6,768 bases of DNA, from contig DAIDTL010000061.1 in NCBI GenBank assembly GCA_027457225.1, forward strand, positions 1-6,768, given 5' to 3'. Below the pieces are notes generated by a model. That model was not told the origin of the DNA. It ran no database searches and worked only from the letters and a program-made list of their open reading frames with translations. Shown here piece by piece: positions 1 through 6,087 of the stretch. The stretch's first letter is position 1. Each line of letters begins with the position of its first letter. The stretch is from Ferrovaceae bacterium (lineage in GTDB: Bacteria; Pseudomonadota; Gammaproteobacteria; Burkholderiales; Ferrovaceae). Position numbers and translations under genes: made by a program.

Positions 1-36
1 CCTGACTACAATGCAGCCCTTGCAGCATTAGGGTAA
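1..36 (+). CDS. C-terminal end of an upstream gene (partial)
   Basis: From base 1 the frame reads PDYNAALAALG and then TAA at 34-36. The stop is followed with no gap by the ATG of the kinase gene, which is the arrangement expected of two consecutive genes in one operon. Only 11 residues are visible, so no family can be assigned. The reading is inferred from the Ala/Leu-rich helical look of the tail and its tight junction with the next gene; a chance open stretch this short cannot be excluded. Confidence 0.45.
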   Translation, partial: PDYNAALAALG

Positions 37-975
37 ATGAAGACCCTGATTTGCGGATCCATGGCTTACGACACCATTATGGTGTTTGAGGACCGCTTCC
101 AAAATCACATATTGCCTGAAAAGATCCACATCCTGAGCGTGGCTTTCCTGGTGTCGGAATTGCGCCGCGATTATCGCGGTACCGCAGGAAACATCGCCTA
201 CAATCTCAAAATGCTGGAAGGCGAGCCTTTGATCATGGCCACGGTGGGTCATGATTTTTCTGACTACCGTCAGCGCCTGGCTGATCTGAATATCCCGCAA
301 ACTTATATTCGCGAAGTTGCCGATGTATTTACGGCGCAAGCCTTCATCACCACGGATCTGGATGATAACCAGATCACTGCGTTTCATCCGGGAGCCATGA
401 ATTATGCACATCTCAATCAGGTTTCGGATGCTGGCGAAGTCCAATTCGGAATCGTCGCACCAGATGGGCGCGAAGGCATGTTGCTGCATGCGCGCCAGTT
501 TCGTGAACTAGGTATCCCATTTTTGTTTGACCCAGGGCAAGGGCTTCCCATGTTTTCGGGTCCAGACATTCTGGAGTTTCTGGATCACGCCAGTTACTTT
601 GCCGTTAACGATTATGAAGCTCAATTGATGGCCGAAAAAACAGGGCTTTCATTTGAACAGCTCGCCGGGCGGGTCAAAGCCGCCATTGTGACCAGAGGTG
701 CTGAGGGTTCCATGATCCATGTGAATGGAAGCGTCATTCACATTCCTGCAGTTCACCCTGAAAGAATCGAGGACCCAACAGGATGTGGAGACGCCTACCG
801 GGCCGGTCTGATTTATGGAATTTCCAAAGGGTGGCCCTGGGCCCTGACGGGGAGACTGGCTTCTTTGATGGGCTCCATAAAAATCGCTCACCGGGGCGGG
901 CAGAATCACCAATTGACACGCGTTGAGATCGCAAACCGTTTTGAACAGGCGTTTGGTATTCCTCTGGACTCATGA
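37..975 (+). CDS. PfkB-family carbohydrate/nucleoside kinase (adenosine kinase-like)
   Basis: This 312-residue protein has the layout and usual length of a ribokinase/PfkB-family kinase, which transfers the ATP gamma-phosphate to a sugar or nucleoside hydroxyl in the cytoplasm. The N-terminal strand MKTLICGSMAYDTI carries the substrate-side Asp12. GTAGN at 48-52 matches the glycine-rich substrate-binding segment (PfkB signature 1). DPTGCGDAYRAG begins at residue 246 and is signature 2, with the anion-hole glycines and the catalytic base Asp252. The form DPTGxGDxxRAG recalls bacterial adenosine kinase-type members more than ribokinase or fructokinase, but the substrate cannot be fixed from sequence. 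The ATG at 37 is chosen because an in-frame stop immediately precedes it and the first beta strand starts there; AGGG at 30-33 is a close, short ribosome-binding candidate. The gene is probably translationally coupled to its upstream neighbour and to the acyltransferase gene, whose ATG overlaps its TGA. Confidence 0.88.
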   Translation: MKTLICGSMAYDTIMVFEDRFQNHILPEKIHILSVAFLVSELRRDYRGTAGNIAYNLKMLEGEPLIMATVGHDFSDYRQRLADLNIPQTYIREVADVFTAQAFITTDLDDNQITAFHPGAMNYAHLNQVSDAGEVQFGIVAPDGREGMLLHARQFRELGIPFLFDPGQGLPMFSGPDILEFLDHASYFAVNDYEAQLMAEKTGLSFEQLAGRVKAAIVTRGAEGSMIHVNGSVIHIPAVHPERIEDPTGCGDAYRAGLIYGISKGWPWALTGRLASLMGSIKIAHRGGQNHQLTRVEIANRFEQAFGIPLDS

Positions 976-1787
976 GACCGTTAGCGCTTGCATATCGAAT
1001 TTCCCTGATTCAGTGGCTCATATTTCGTGGCGTTATCACAAGCGCGTTGGTACTGCCCTGGGTCAGTCCAAAATTCCGTGATCGTTTGATCCAGTCCTGG
1101 TCTGCCAGTCTTTTGCACAAACTCCAGATTACCGTCCAGGTCCAGGGCCACTTGCCTGAACTAAGCCAGCTTCCTGTCGTTCTGACTTCCAATCACGTGT
1201 CCTGGGTGGACATTTTTGTCATTCATTCGGTACGCCCTGTCCGTTTCGTCTCCAAGGCAGAAGTGCGTCATTGGCCCATATTTGGCTGGCTGGCTGCCAA
1301 AACCGGAACCCTGTTTCTGGTGAGGACCTCGCGCAAACATACTGCTGCGATCGGGGGGGAAATGGAAAAAGTATTGAATCAGGGCGATAGTCTGGGGCTA
1401 TTTCCGGAATCCACAACCTCCGAGGGCAATTCGGTATTGCCTTTTCGGAGTTCCATGCTCCAGGCTGCAGTCAACTGCCAGGTGCCCATCCTGCCCATAG
1501 CGCTTCGATATCGACTGAATGATGGGACAACCAACCCGCATCTTCCGTTTGTCGGAGAAATGACCTTTATGCATTCGCTGATTAAGGTTCTGACTGCGCC
1601 GCCCTCACGGGTAGTGCTTCAAGTAGGGTCTCTGGTCCACCCAACCCAAATGCACCGGCGGGAACTGGCACAACAGCTGGAATGCATCACCACCGACCTT
1701 CTCAAGAACGAGGCAACCCGCTGTGATGCGAACGTTTTTCACACGGAACCTGAAATAACGCCTGATCTTCCAGTCTCACCGCGGTAA
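972..1787 (+). CDS. plsC: 1-acyl-sn-glycerol-3-phosphate acyltransferase (PlsC family)
   Basis: This 271-residue protein belongs to the PlsC/LPLAT family, which acylates lysophosphatidic acid to phosphatidic acid at the inner membrane. All four family blocks are visible: block I, NHVSWVD with the catalytic pair His75 and Asp80 (HX4D); block II, around FLVRTSR at 115-121; block III, FPEST at 144-148 followed by TSEG, which binds the glycerol phosphate; and block IV, VPILPIAL at 171-178. The hydrophobic N-terminus (about residues 10-32) probably associates with the membrane. The ATG lies in ATGA, overlapping the kinase stop by four bases, so translation is probably coupled; no strong Shine-Dalgarno is seen. 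The last 86 bases are also the 3' end of apaH on the other strand. Some family members act on lyso-ornithine lipid or other lyso-lipids, so the acceptor is inferred. The symbol is a family-level name. Confidence 0.9.
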   Translation: MRPLALAYRISLIQWLIFRGVITSALVLPWVSPKFRDRLIQSWSASLLHKLQITVQVQGHLPELSQLPVVLTSNHVSWVDIFVIHSVRPVRFVSKAEVRHWPIFGWLAAKTGTLFLVRTSRKHTAAIGGEMEKVLNQGDSLGLFPESTTSEGNSVLPFRSSMLQAAVNCQVPILPIALRYRLNDGTTNPHLPFVGEMTFMHSLIKVLTAPPSRVVLQVGSLVHPTQMHRRELAQQLECITTDLLKNEATRCDANVFHTEPEITPDLPVSPR

Positions 1788-2535
1788 GCTGGCCGCCCCA
1801 AAGGCAACCCGTATCCAAGGCCAGCACATTGGAATCCAGATGCAGCCCCAGAGCCGACCAATGGCCAAAAATGATTTTATCTGCCCGGGATTGGCGCCCG
1901 GGTATGTCGTACCACGGCAGGTAGCCATGAGGAAGATCTTTCGGTTCCCCCTTATGGGTAAACTCCATGATGCCATCGGCAGTGCACAAACGAAGACGGG
2001 TCATGGCGTTGGTGATGACGCGCAGGCGATCCATTCCCGTCAAAGCACTTGACCATTGGTGAGGTCGGTTACCGTACATGGCCTCAAGAAACTCACGGTA
2101 ATCTGTTGCCTGAAGCGCCGCTTCAACTTCATGTGCAAGAGAAAGCGCTTGAGAAATGCTCCATTGCGGCAATAGTCCGGCATGAACCATTACAAATCCA
2201 TTTTCAGAATGCATCATCGGTCGATGCCGCAGCCAATCCAAAAGCACTTCGCGATCATTGGCCTCAAGAATGGGGCGCAATGTGTCGCCTTCGTGATGCC
2301 GTGCAAAACCCTCGGCTACGCACAGGAGGTGTAAATCGTGATTACCCAGCACAGTGATGGCGCGCGAACCCAGACTTTTTACAAACCTGAGGGTTTCAAG
2401 GGACTGTGGTCCACGATTAGCCAGATCTCCAACAAACCATAGGCGGTCATGCTTCCAATCGATGGGGATTCGGGTTAAAAGCATTTCCAGGGAGGCAAAG
2501 CACCCCTGAACGTCACCAATGGCGTAAGTGCTCAC
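1702..2535 (-). CDS. apaH: Symmetrical bis(5'-nucleosyl)-tetraphosphatase
   Basis: ApaH (EC 3.6.1.41) splits diadenosine tetraphosphate into two ADP in the cytoplasm, controlling a nucleotide that rises under heat and oxidative stress. At 277 residues it is close to the roughly 280 of the E. coli enzyme. The metallophosphoesterase motifs are in order: GDVQGC at 7-12, GDLANRG near 37, GNHD near 64, HAGLLPQW near 117 and FGHWSALG near 223, giving the Asp, Asn and His ligands of a dinuclear metal site. The start is a GTG (2535-2533), chosen because MSTYAIGDVQGC matches the family N-terminus; no clear Shine-Dalgarno precedes it. It follows the cytochrome gene after 24 bases in the same direction and is probably co-transcribed with it. 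The final residues after FQVPC (KRSHHSGLPRS) look like an extension beyond the usual end and lie in the overlap with plsC. Confidence 0.95.
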   Translation of the reverse strand: MSTYAIGDVQGCFASLEMLLTRIPIDWKHDRLWFVGDLANRGPQSLETLRFVKSLGSRAITVLGNHDLHLLCVAEGFARHHEGDTLRPILEANDREVLLDWLRHRPMMHSENGFVMVHAGLLPQWSISQALSLAHEVEAALQATDYREFLEAMYGNRPHQWSSALTGMDRLRVITNAMTRLRLCTADGIMEFTHKGEPKDLPHGYLPWYDIPGRQSRADKIIFGHWSALGLHLDSNVLALDTGCLWGGQLTAVRLEDQALFQVPCEKRSHHSGLPRS

Positions 2536-2559
2536 GGGCTGGGTTTACTGGCGGAAAGG

Positions 2560-3084
2560 TTATCTGGATGCAGCCACGATGTAGTCCACTGTAGCTTTGA
2601 TATCTGCTTCCGAAAGGGAAGCGTTGCCACCTTTAGCGGGCATTGACTTCTTACCTTTGAGTGCGCTGTTGTAAAGTACTTGCATGCCTTGGGCAATACG
2701 AGGTGCCCATGCCGCTTTATCTCCAAATTTAGGTGCACCCAGGGCACCGGTGCTGTGGCATCCCATACAGATGGAATTATAGGTATTTTGACCCACTGTG
2801 CTTGCGGGGGCAGCGTCTCCTTTAGCAGATCCAGCCGCCTCCGGAGCAGGCGCTGCTGCAGAAACGATTGTCACAGGATGTATGGTCGGAGCGATTGAAA
2901 CTTCGCCCAGAGGTTTTATACGATCTTCGATCGCCTGGGCGGTTGCTGCATCTTGAGGCACAACAACGGCACTTACCCGATGGGCGATGGTGTTCTGAAT
3001 TAAAAGAGCGGCGACGGCCACAACGACCAGGATCAAAATCCACTTGATTGTCGAAAATTTTGAACCAGCTTTGGCGTTTGACAT
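2560..3084 (-). CDS. Membrane-anchored monoheme cytochrome c, c5 type
   Basis: This 174-residue class I cytochrome c has an N-terminal signal anchor (hydrophobic stretch about 14-30 after Lys/Ser-rich residues), an Ala/Pro-rich linker (about 75-96), and a C-terminal heme domain. The heme site is CMGCH (Cys106, Cys109, His110) and the probable axial Met is Met148 in KSMPAKGG. GAPKFGDKAAWAPRI at 116-130 is typical of betaproteobacterial c5-like cytochromes. It probably transfers electrons on the periplasmic face of the inner membrane, for example toward a terminal oxidase; the partner is unknown. The extra Cys pair after the MPxKGG segment of classical cytochrome c5 is absent (NASLSEADI instead). 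The ATG at 3084-3082 is preferred over a longer frame starting at 3213: AAGGA (3097-3093) lies 8 bases upstream and the hydrophobic anchor is near the start, whereas the longer frame runs into the tRNA gene. It leads the two-gene unit with apaH. Confidence 0.92.
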   Translation of the reverse strand: MSNAKAGSKFSTIKWILILVVVAVAALLIQNTIAHRVSAVVVPQDAATAQAIEDRIKPLGEVSIAPTIHPVTIVSAAAPAPEAAGSAKGDAAPASTVGQNTYNSICMGCHSTGALGAPKFGDKAAWAPRIAQGMQVLYNSALKGKKSMPAKGGNASLSEADIKATVDYIVAASR

Positions 3085-3092
3085 GGACAGTA

Positions 3093-3097
3093 TCCTT
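3093..3097 (-). promoter_or_regulatory. Ribosome binding site deciding the cytochrome start
   Basis: On the minus strand AAGGA lies 8 bases before ATG 3084-3082. This good Shine-Dalgarno supports the short cytochrome reading over the frame that extends to 3213. Confidence 0.7.
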
Positions 3098-3123
3098 GCA
3101 GGTATTGGAGACTTGATCCTGCG

Positions 3124-3129
3124 ATTATA
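3124..3129 (-). promoter_or_regulatory. Candidate sigma-70 -10 box for the cytochrome-apaH unit
   Basis: The minus strand carries an exact TATAAT. A transcript starting about 7 bases downstream (near 3117) would have a leader of about 33 bases including the AAGGA site. No convincing -35 is seen 16-18 bases upstream (the bases there read about GCCTCC), so the promoter may need an activator. The position is good; the function is inferred. Confidence 0.45.
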
Positions 3130-3163
3130 CTCCGTGATCCTGGCCTGGAGGCTTGGCACCAAC

Positions 3164-3192
3164 TGGACGCAAACCCTCAATTTTGTTAGAGT
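3164..3192 (+). promoter_or_regulatory. Weak candidate promoter for tRNA-Arg and downstream hydrolase
   Basis: TGGACG (3164-3169) and TAGAGT (3187-3192), each 4/6 to consensus, are separated by 17 bases and would start transcription about 6-7 bases before the tRNA 5' end. A rival -10 is TATACT at 3126-3131, which overlaps the minus-strand TATAAT but has only a poor -35 (TTGGAG, 15-base spacing). Neither is strong. The tRNA must have a promoter in the 121-base divergent gap unless it is read from further away. Confidence 0.28.
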
Positions 3193-3205
3193 CTCGATCC
3201 CACAA

Positions 3206-3282
3206 GCGCCCATAGCTCAGTTGGATAGAGTGTTGGTTTCCGAAGCCAAAGGTCGCAGGTTCGATTCCTGCTGGGCGCGCCA
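3206..3282 (+). tRNA. tRNA-Arg (anticodon CCG)
   Basis: The 77-base sequence folds into a complete cloverleaf. The acceptor stem GCGCCCA (3206-3212) pairs fully with TGGGCGC (3272-3278). The D stem GCTC/GAGT (3215-3218/3228-3231) has one G-U pair. The anticodon stem TTGGT/GCCAA closes a seven-base loop TTCCGAA with anticodon CCG at 3240-3242. The variable loop is AGGTC, and the T arm is GCAGG-TTCGATT-CCTGC. The discriminator base is G3279, as I recall for E. coli tRNA-Arg(CCG), and CCA is encoded (3280-3282). This tRNA reads the CGG codon. No terminator follows; the hydrolase frame starts 19 bases later. Confidence 0.97.
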
Positions 3283-3301
3283 ACAATTCAATTCACCGAT
3301 C

Positions 3302-4912
3302 GTGCCATCAAATTACTTGAAACCCGCATGTAAAAAATTAGTGGCCTTGGCTTTACTGTTTCCGGTAAGCGTCCTGACACCTGCCGGCGTATACAGCGGC
3401 AGGCCCCTGAGCGGATCAAACAGCACGTTGATCTCCGACACGCTCAACATGATTGCCACGCTTTCATCCAACACTCTACAAACGCAGTGGTTCAGCCAAT
3501 ACCCAAATGACCAGCAAGCCTTGATCGAAACCCCGGTTTGCGGAGCACAGATCAACAAGTTCGAATACGCCACCGTGGGTGGTGCGGGGGAACCCACCAA
3601 CGCCTCCGGGGCCTTGATGATTCCAACAGGTACAGCGCCTCAATGTTCAGGACCAAGGCCGGTTGTTTTGTATGCGCATGGCACGGCAATCGATCATGCT
3701 GAAGACCTTTCGGCGGTGAATGACCCTAAAAATCCGGCCTATAATTCCGCGATACGTATCATTCTTGTTTTCGTCGCCCAAGGCTATATTGTCATCGCCC
3801 CAAATTATGCGGGTTACGATGTTTCCAAACTGCCCTACGCCCCCTATCTCAATGAAAAACAACAAGCGCAGGACATGCTTGACGGTTTGGCTGCAGGCCG
3901 GCAGGTGTTGGCACTGATCAAAAACGTAACCACCGATAGCGGCAAATTGTTTGTCACGGGATACTCGCAAGGCGGATATGTTTCAATGGCTACGCTCAAG
4001 GCCCTTGATTCCGAAGGCCGACCGGCAACCGCTGGAGCTCCAATGTCAGGTCCCTATGCCCTGGTTGCTGCGGGTGATGAAGTGTTCCTGGGCCATCCAA
4101 ACTTTGGCGCCACGGTTTACCTGTCAATGATTGCAAACTCCTATGCGCATCTTCCCCAGGGATCGATCAATTTAAGCCAGGTATTCAATCCGCTCTACGC
4201 AGATGCTCACAACCTGTTTCCCGGCACGGTGGGCAGGGCACATTTCGAAAGCCTGGTGAAAGCCGGTAAAATCCCGTTGACGGCTGTCTTTCAGACGCCA
4301 CCGACGGGATATGGCAATATCGATGCCCTACATGGAGGCGTGCTCAGTTCAATATGGTTCGACCCAACAAACTACCTGGTGAACACGGCTTTCCGGGAAG
4401 CTTATGTCAACGATATCGAAGCCCATCCAGATGGTGCCGCTCCCCTGGACGGCTCAGAACCTGATTTCTCCGTAACGCCGCCGGATTTGCCTGAAAACCC
4501 AGAAAACCTCCTGCGCCAGGATTTGAAAGCCAATGATTTACGCAATTACTTGCCAACAATGCCTTTGTTGATGTGTGGAGCGAACAGAGATCCGGAAGTG
4601 TTCTGGAACCAGGGCGCTGGCGCAATGACCGCGATGTTGAATGGAAAAACCAAGCAGAACCCTTCACTACGTTTCGCCACCCTGGATCTCGATACCAGGG
4701 GCACGCCCGGCACATTCACCAGTCAAGGCTTGTCTGACACACAGAATACAGCGATGCAAGGGATCACTTCGAGTGCACAGTCTGCCTTCGTAGCACACCA
4801 ATATCGTAGTGAAATTGACAAACTGATTCCGTTTCTTGGGTTGGAAGGCTACCATACCGCTGAAGAACCCTATTGCGCAGTTGCAGCAAGAGCTTTTTTC
4901 AATCTGTTCTGA
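3302..4912 (+). CDS. Exported alpha/beta-hydrolase (lipase/esterase-like)
   Basis: With the GTG at 3302 as start this is a 536-residue protein. Its N-terminus looks like a Sec signal peptide: Lys-containing n-region to residue 12, hydrophobic core LVALALLFPVSVL, and probable cleavage near TPAG-VYSG, so it should act in the periplasm or outside. The alpha/beta-hydrolase fold is supported by HGTAIDH at 126-132 (oxyanion-hole HG), PNYAGYD at 167-173, the nucleophile elbow GYSQGG with Ser222, probable acid Asp430 in GANRDPEVF, and probable His518 in EGYH. The large region between Ser222 and Asp430 is consistent with a lid or cap. Cys80, Cys115, Cys425 and Cys525 may form two disulfides. The pattern resembles secretory lipase/feruloyl-esterase-like hydrolases, but the substrate is unknown. 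The frame stays open upstream through the tRNA gene, but that part is not coding. No Shine-Dalgarno precedes the GTG; TTG 3317 is an alternative start. Confidence 0.8.
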   Translation: MPSNYLKPACKKLVALALLFPVSVLTPAGVYSGRPLSGSNSTLISDTLNMIATLSSNTLQTQWFSQYPNDQQALIETPVCGAQINKFEYATVGGAGEPTNASGALMIPTGTAPQCSGPRPVVLYAHGTAIDHAEDLSAVNDPKNPAYNSAIRIILVFVAQGYIVIAPNYAGYDVSKLPYAPYLNEKQQAQDMLDGLAAGRQVLALIKNVTTDSGKLFVTGYSQGGYVSMATLKALDSEGRPATAGAPMSGPYALVAAGDEVFLGHPNFGATVYLSMIANSYAHLPQGSINLSQVFNPLYADAHNLFPGTVGRAHFESLVKAGKIPLTAVFQTPPTGYGNIDALHGGVLSSIWFDPTNYLVNTAFREAYVNDIEAHPDGAAPLDGSEPDFSVTPPDLPENPENLLRQDLKANDLRNYLPTMPLLMCGANRDPEVFWNQGAGAMTAMLNGKTKQNPSLRFATLDLDTRGTPGTFTSQGLSDTQNTAMQGITSSAQSAFVAHQYRSEIDKLIPFLGLEGYHTAEEPYCAVAARAFFNLF

Positions 4913-4995
4913 TCACATTTTTTTACCAACTTTTACCGGGTGTGCCCGTGTGGGTTCATGACCTGTAATGGGGTCCCAAAACACTGTCGACGATC

Positions 4996-5001
4996 TATGA
5001 T
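4996..5001 (+). promoter_or_regulatory. Candidate -10 box for the glycosyltransferase gene
   Basis: TATGAT matches the sigma-70 -10 consensus at 5 of 6 bases in the 104-base gap after the hydrolase. No acceptable -35 lies 16-18 bases upstream. A start about 7 bases downstream would leave only some 9 bases before ATG 5017. The rest of the gap holds a seven-T run (4918-4924) without a preceding hairpin and a short CGGG/CCCG stem (4937-4948) without a T tract, so no clear terminator separates the hydrolase from this gene. Confidence 0.22.
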
Positions 5002-5016
5002 AAATTGCCGGTCGGT

Positions 5017-6087
5017 ATGACGCGTCTCCACAGCAAGCGATATCTCGTAGTGTGCACCTTGCGCATTGGAGATGTGCTGCTCACCACCCCCGTAATTCAC
5101 GCTATTCGCCTGGCTGATCCAACCGCCCAGATCGATGTGATGGTGTTGCGCGGCATTGAGGGCACCCTTGAAGGCAACCCGGATATTAACCAGGTCATAG
5201 CGATTCCCCATCGTGCTGGCTTTTTTGTCCGCCTGAAGGAGACCCTGGCTTTGTGGCGAAGATACGACGTGGCGCTGACCACCGTATCCTCCGATCGTGC
5301 ACGCTGGTACTGTTTCATTGCTGGTAAAACGTCAGCAGGATTGTACAACACTCACACTGCCTGGCTTTCGGCCCGCTTGCTCGACAAACGGGTTCTGTTC
5401 GACGACATTCATACCCACACGGTCTCTATGGGCCTACAGGTACTGGACCTATTGGGCATTCCAAAATTTTACCGCGTGATTCCGCCTACTGCAGGTGGAT
5501 CGGTTCCCGCTGAACTGTCGAAAGGGCCTTATGCCGTACTCCATCCTTTTCCAAAATTTAGTTACAAAATGTGGTTACAGGAACACTGGATTGCGTTAAT
5601 TGATGAGCTTGCCCGTCAGGGGATTCAATCAGTGCTGACAGGCGGTCCAGCTTCCGAAGAAATGAAGTATGTCGAACGGATTGCAAAAAACGGCGGTACC
5701 ATCAATCTTTGTGGCACCCTTAGCCTGGCAAAGACGGCTGATCTGATCTCACGGGCCATCCTATTTGTTGGCCCGGATACCGGTGTTACACATATCGCTG
5801 CAGCTGTCGGAACACCTACTATCGCCTTGTTTGGCCCATCGAATCCAGTCAAGTGGGGGCCATGGCCATCAAGCTACGCCCGCGATGAAAGCCCATGGCA
5901 CATGAAAGGCTCGCAGCAGGTGGGAAATGTCAGCCTGATTCAGGGGGAAGGAGATTGCGTTCCTTGTCGTGGCGAGGGCTGCGAGAAAAACAGAACCAGT
6001 TACAGCAAATGTTTAGATGAACTCACTGTCAGAAGGGTCATGGTTGAGATCGATCGAATCAAGGCAGGGCAATCTGATGAGATTTGA
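5017..6087 (+). CDS. Family 9 glycosyltransferase (ADP-heptose:LPS heptosyltransferase-like)
   Basis: This GT9 enzyme (356 residues) probably transfers a heptose or related sugar from a nucleotide donor to LPS core or another surface glycan, at the cytoplasmic face of the inner membrane. The N-terminal domain opens with LRIGDVLLTTPV, whose Asp19 aligns with the catalytic Asp of WaaC/WaaF-type enzymes. The C-terminal nucleotide-sugar domain has HPFPKFSYKMW near 177, then GPDTGVTHIAAAVGTP from 252 (Asp254, His259) and LFGPSNPVKWGP. A late cysteine cluster CX2CX4CX9C (Cys314, 317, 322, 332) resembles one in many unclassified GT9 proteins. ATG 5017 is preferred to TTG 5005 because family members start a few residues before the first strand. 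No good Shine-Dalgarno is visible. Which heptosyltransferase it equals cannot be told. The convergent neighbour encodes a probable polysaccharide acyltransferase, which fits an envelope-glycan locus; the stop codon lies inside a 29-base overlap with it. Confidence 0.88.
   Translation: MTRLHSKRYLVVCTLRIGDVLLTTPVIHAIRLADPTAQIDVMVLRGIEGTLEGNPDINQVIAIPHRAGFFVRLKETLALWRRYDVALTTVSSDRARWYCFIAGKTSAGLYNTHTAWLSARLLDKRVLFDDIHTHTVSMGLQVLDLLGIPKFYRVIPPTAGGSVPAELSKGPYAVLHPFPKFSYKMWLQEHWIALIDELARQGIQSVLTGGPASEEMKYVERIAKNGGTINLCGTLSLAKTADLISRAILFVGPDTGVTHIAAAVGTPTIALFGPSNPVKWGPWPSSYARDESPWHMKGSQQVGNVSLIQGEGDCVPCRGEGCEKNRTSYSKCLDELTVRRVMVEIDRIKAGQSDEI

Noticed and set aside
28..489. 153-residue open frame antisense to the kinase
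   Set aside because: No recognisable domain, and it lies opposite a clear PfkB gene; it is a shadow of that gene's codon use.
2049..2357. 102-residue plus-strand frame inside apaH
   Set aside because: It lies opposite well-conserved metallophosphatase motifs and shows no features of its own.
3085..3213. 43-residue N-terminal extension of the cytochrome
   Set aside because: Its first codons lie in the tRNA gene, the TATAAT and AAGGA sites fall inside it, and it would bury the membrane anchor.
3044..3301. N-terminal 86-residue extension of the hydrolase frame
   Set aside because: It runs straight through the tRNA-Arg gene and yields a tRNA-derived peptide; the signal peptide begins after the tRNA, so the extension is non-coding.
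3206..3301. tRNA-Arg 3' end as an attachment site of an integrated element
   Set aside because: No second copy of the tRNA 3' end, integrase or phage-like gene is present in the window.
4407..4715. 102-residue minus-strand frame inside the hydrolase
   Set aside because: Arg/Ser/Pro-rich low-likelihood protein with no domain, opposite a clear gene.
4918..4948. Possible terminator after the hydrolase
   Set aside because: The T run at 4918-4924 has no preceding hairpin, and the CGGG/CCCG stem at 4937-4948 has only four pairs and no following T tract on either strand.
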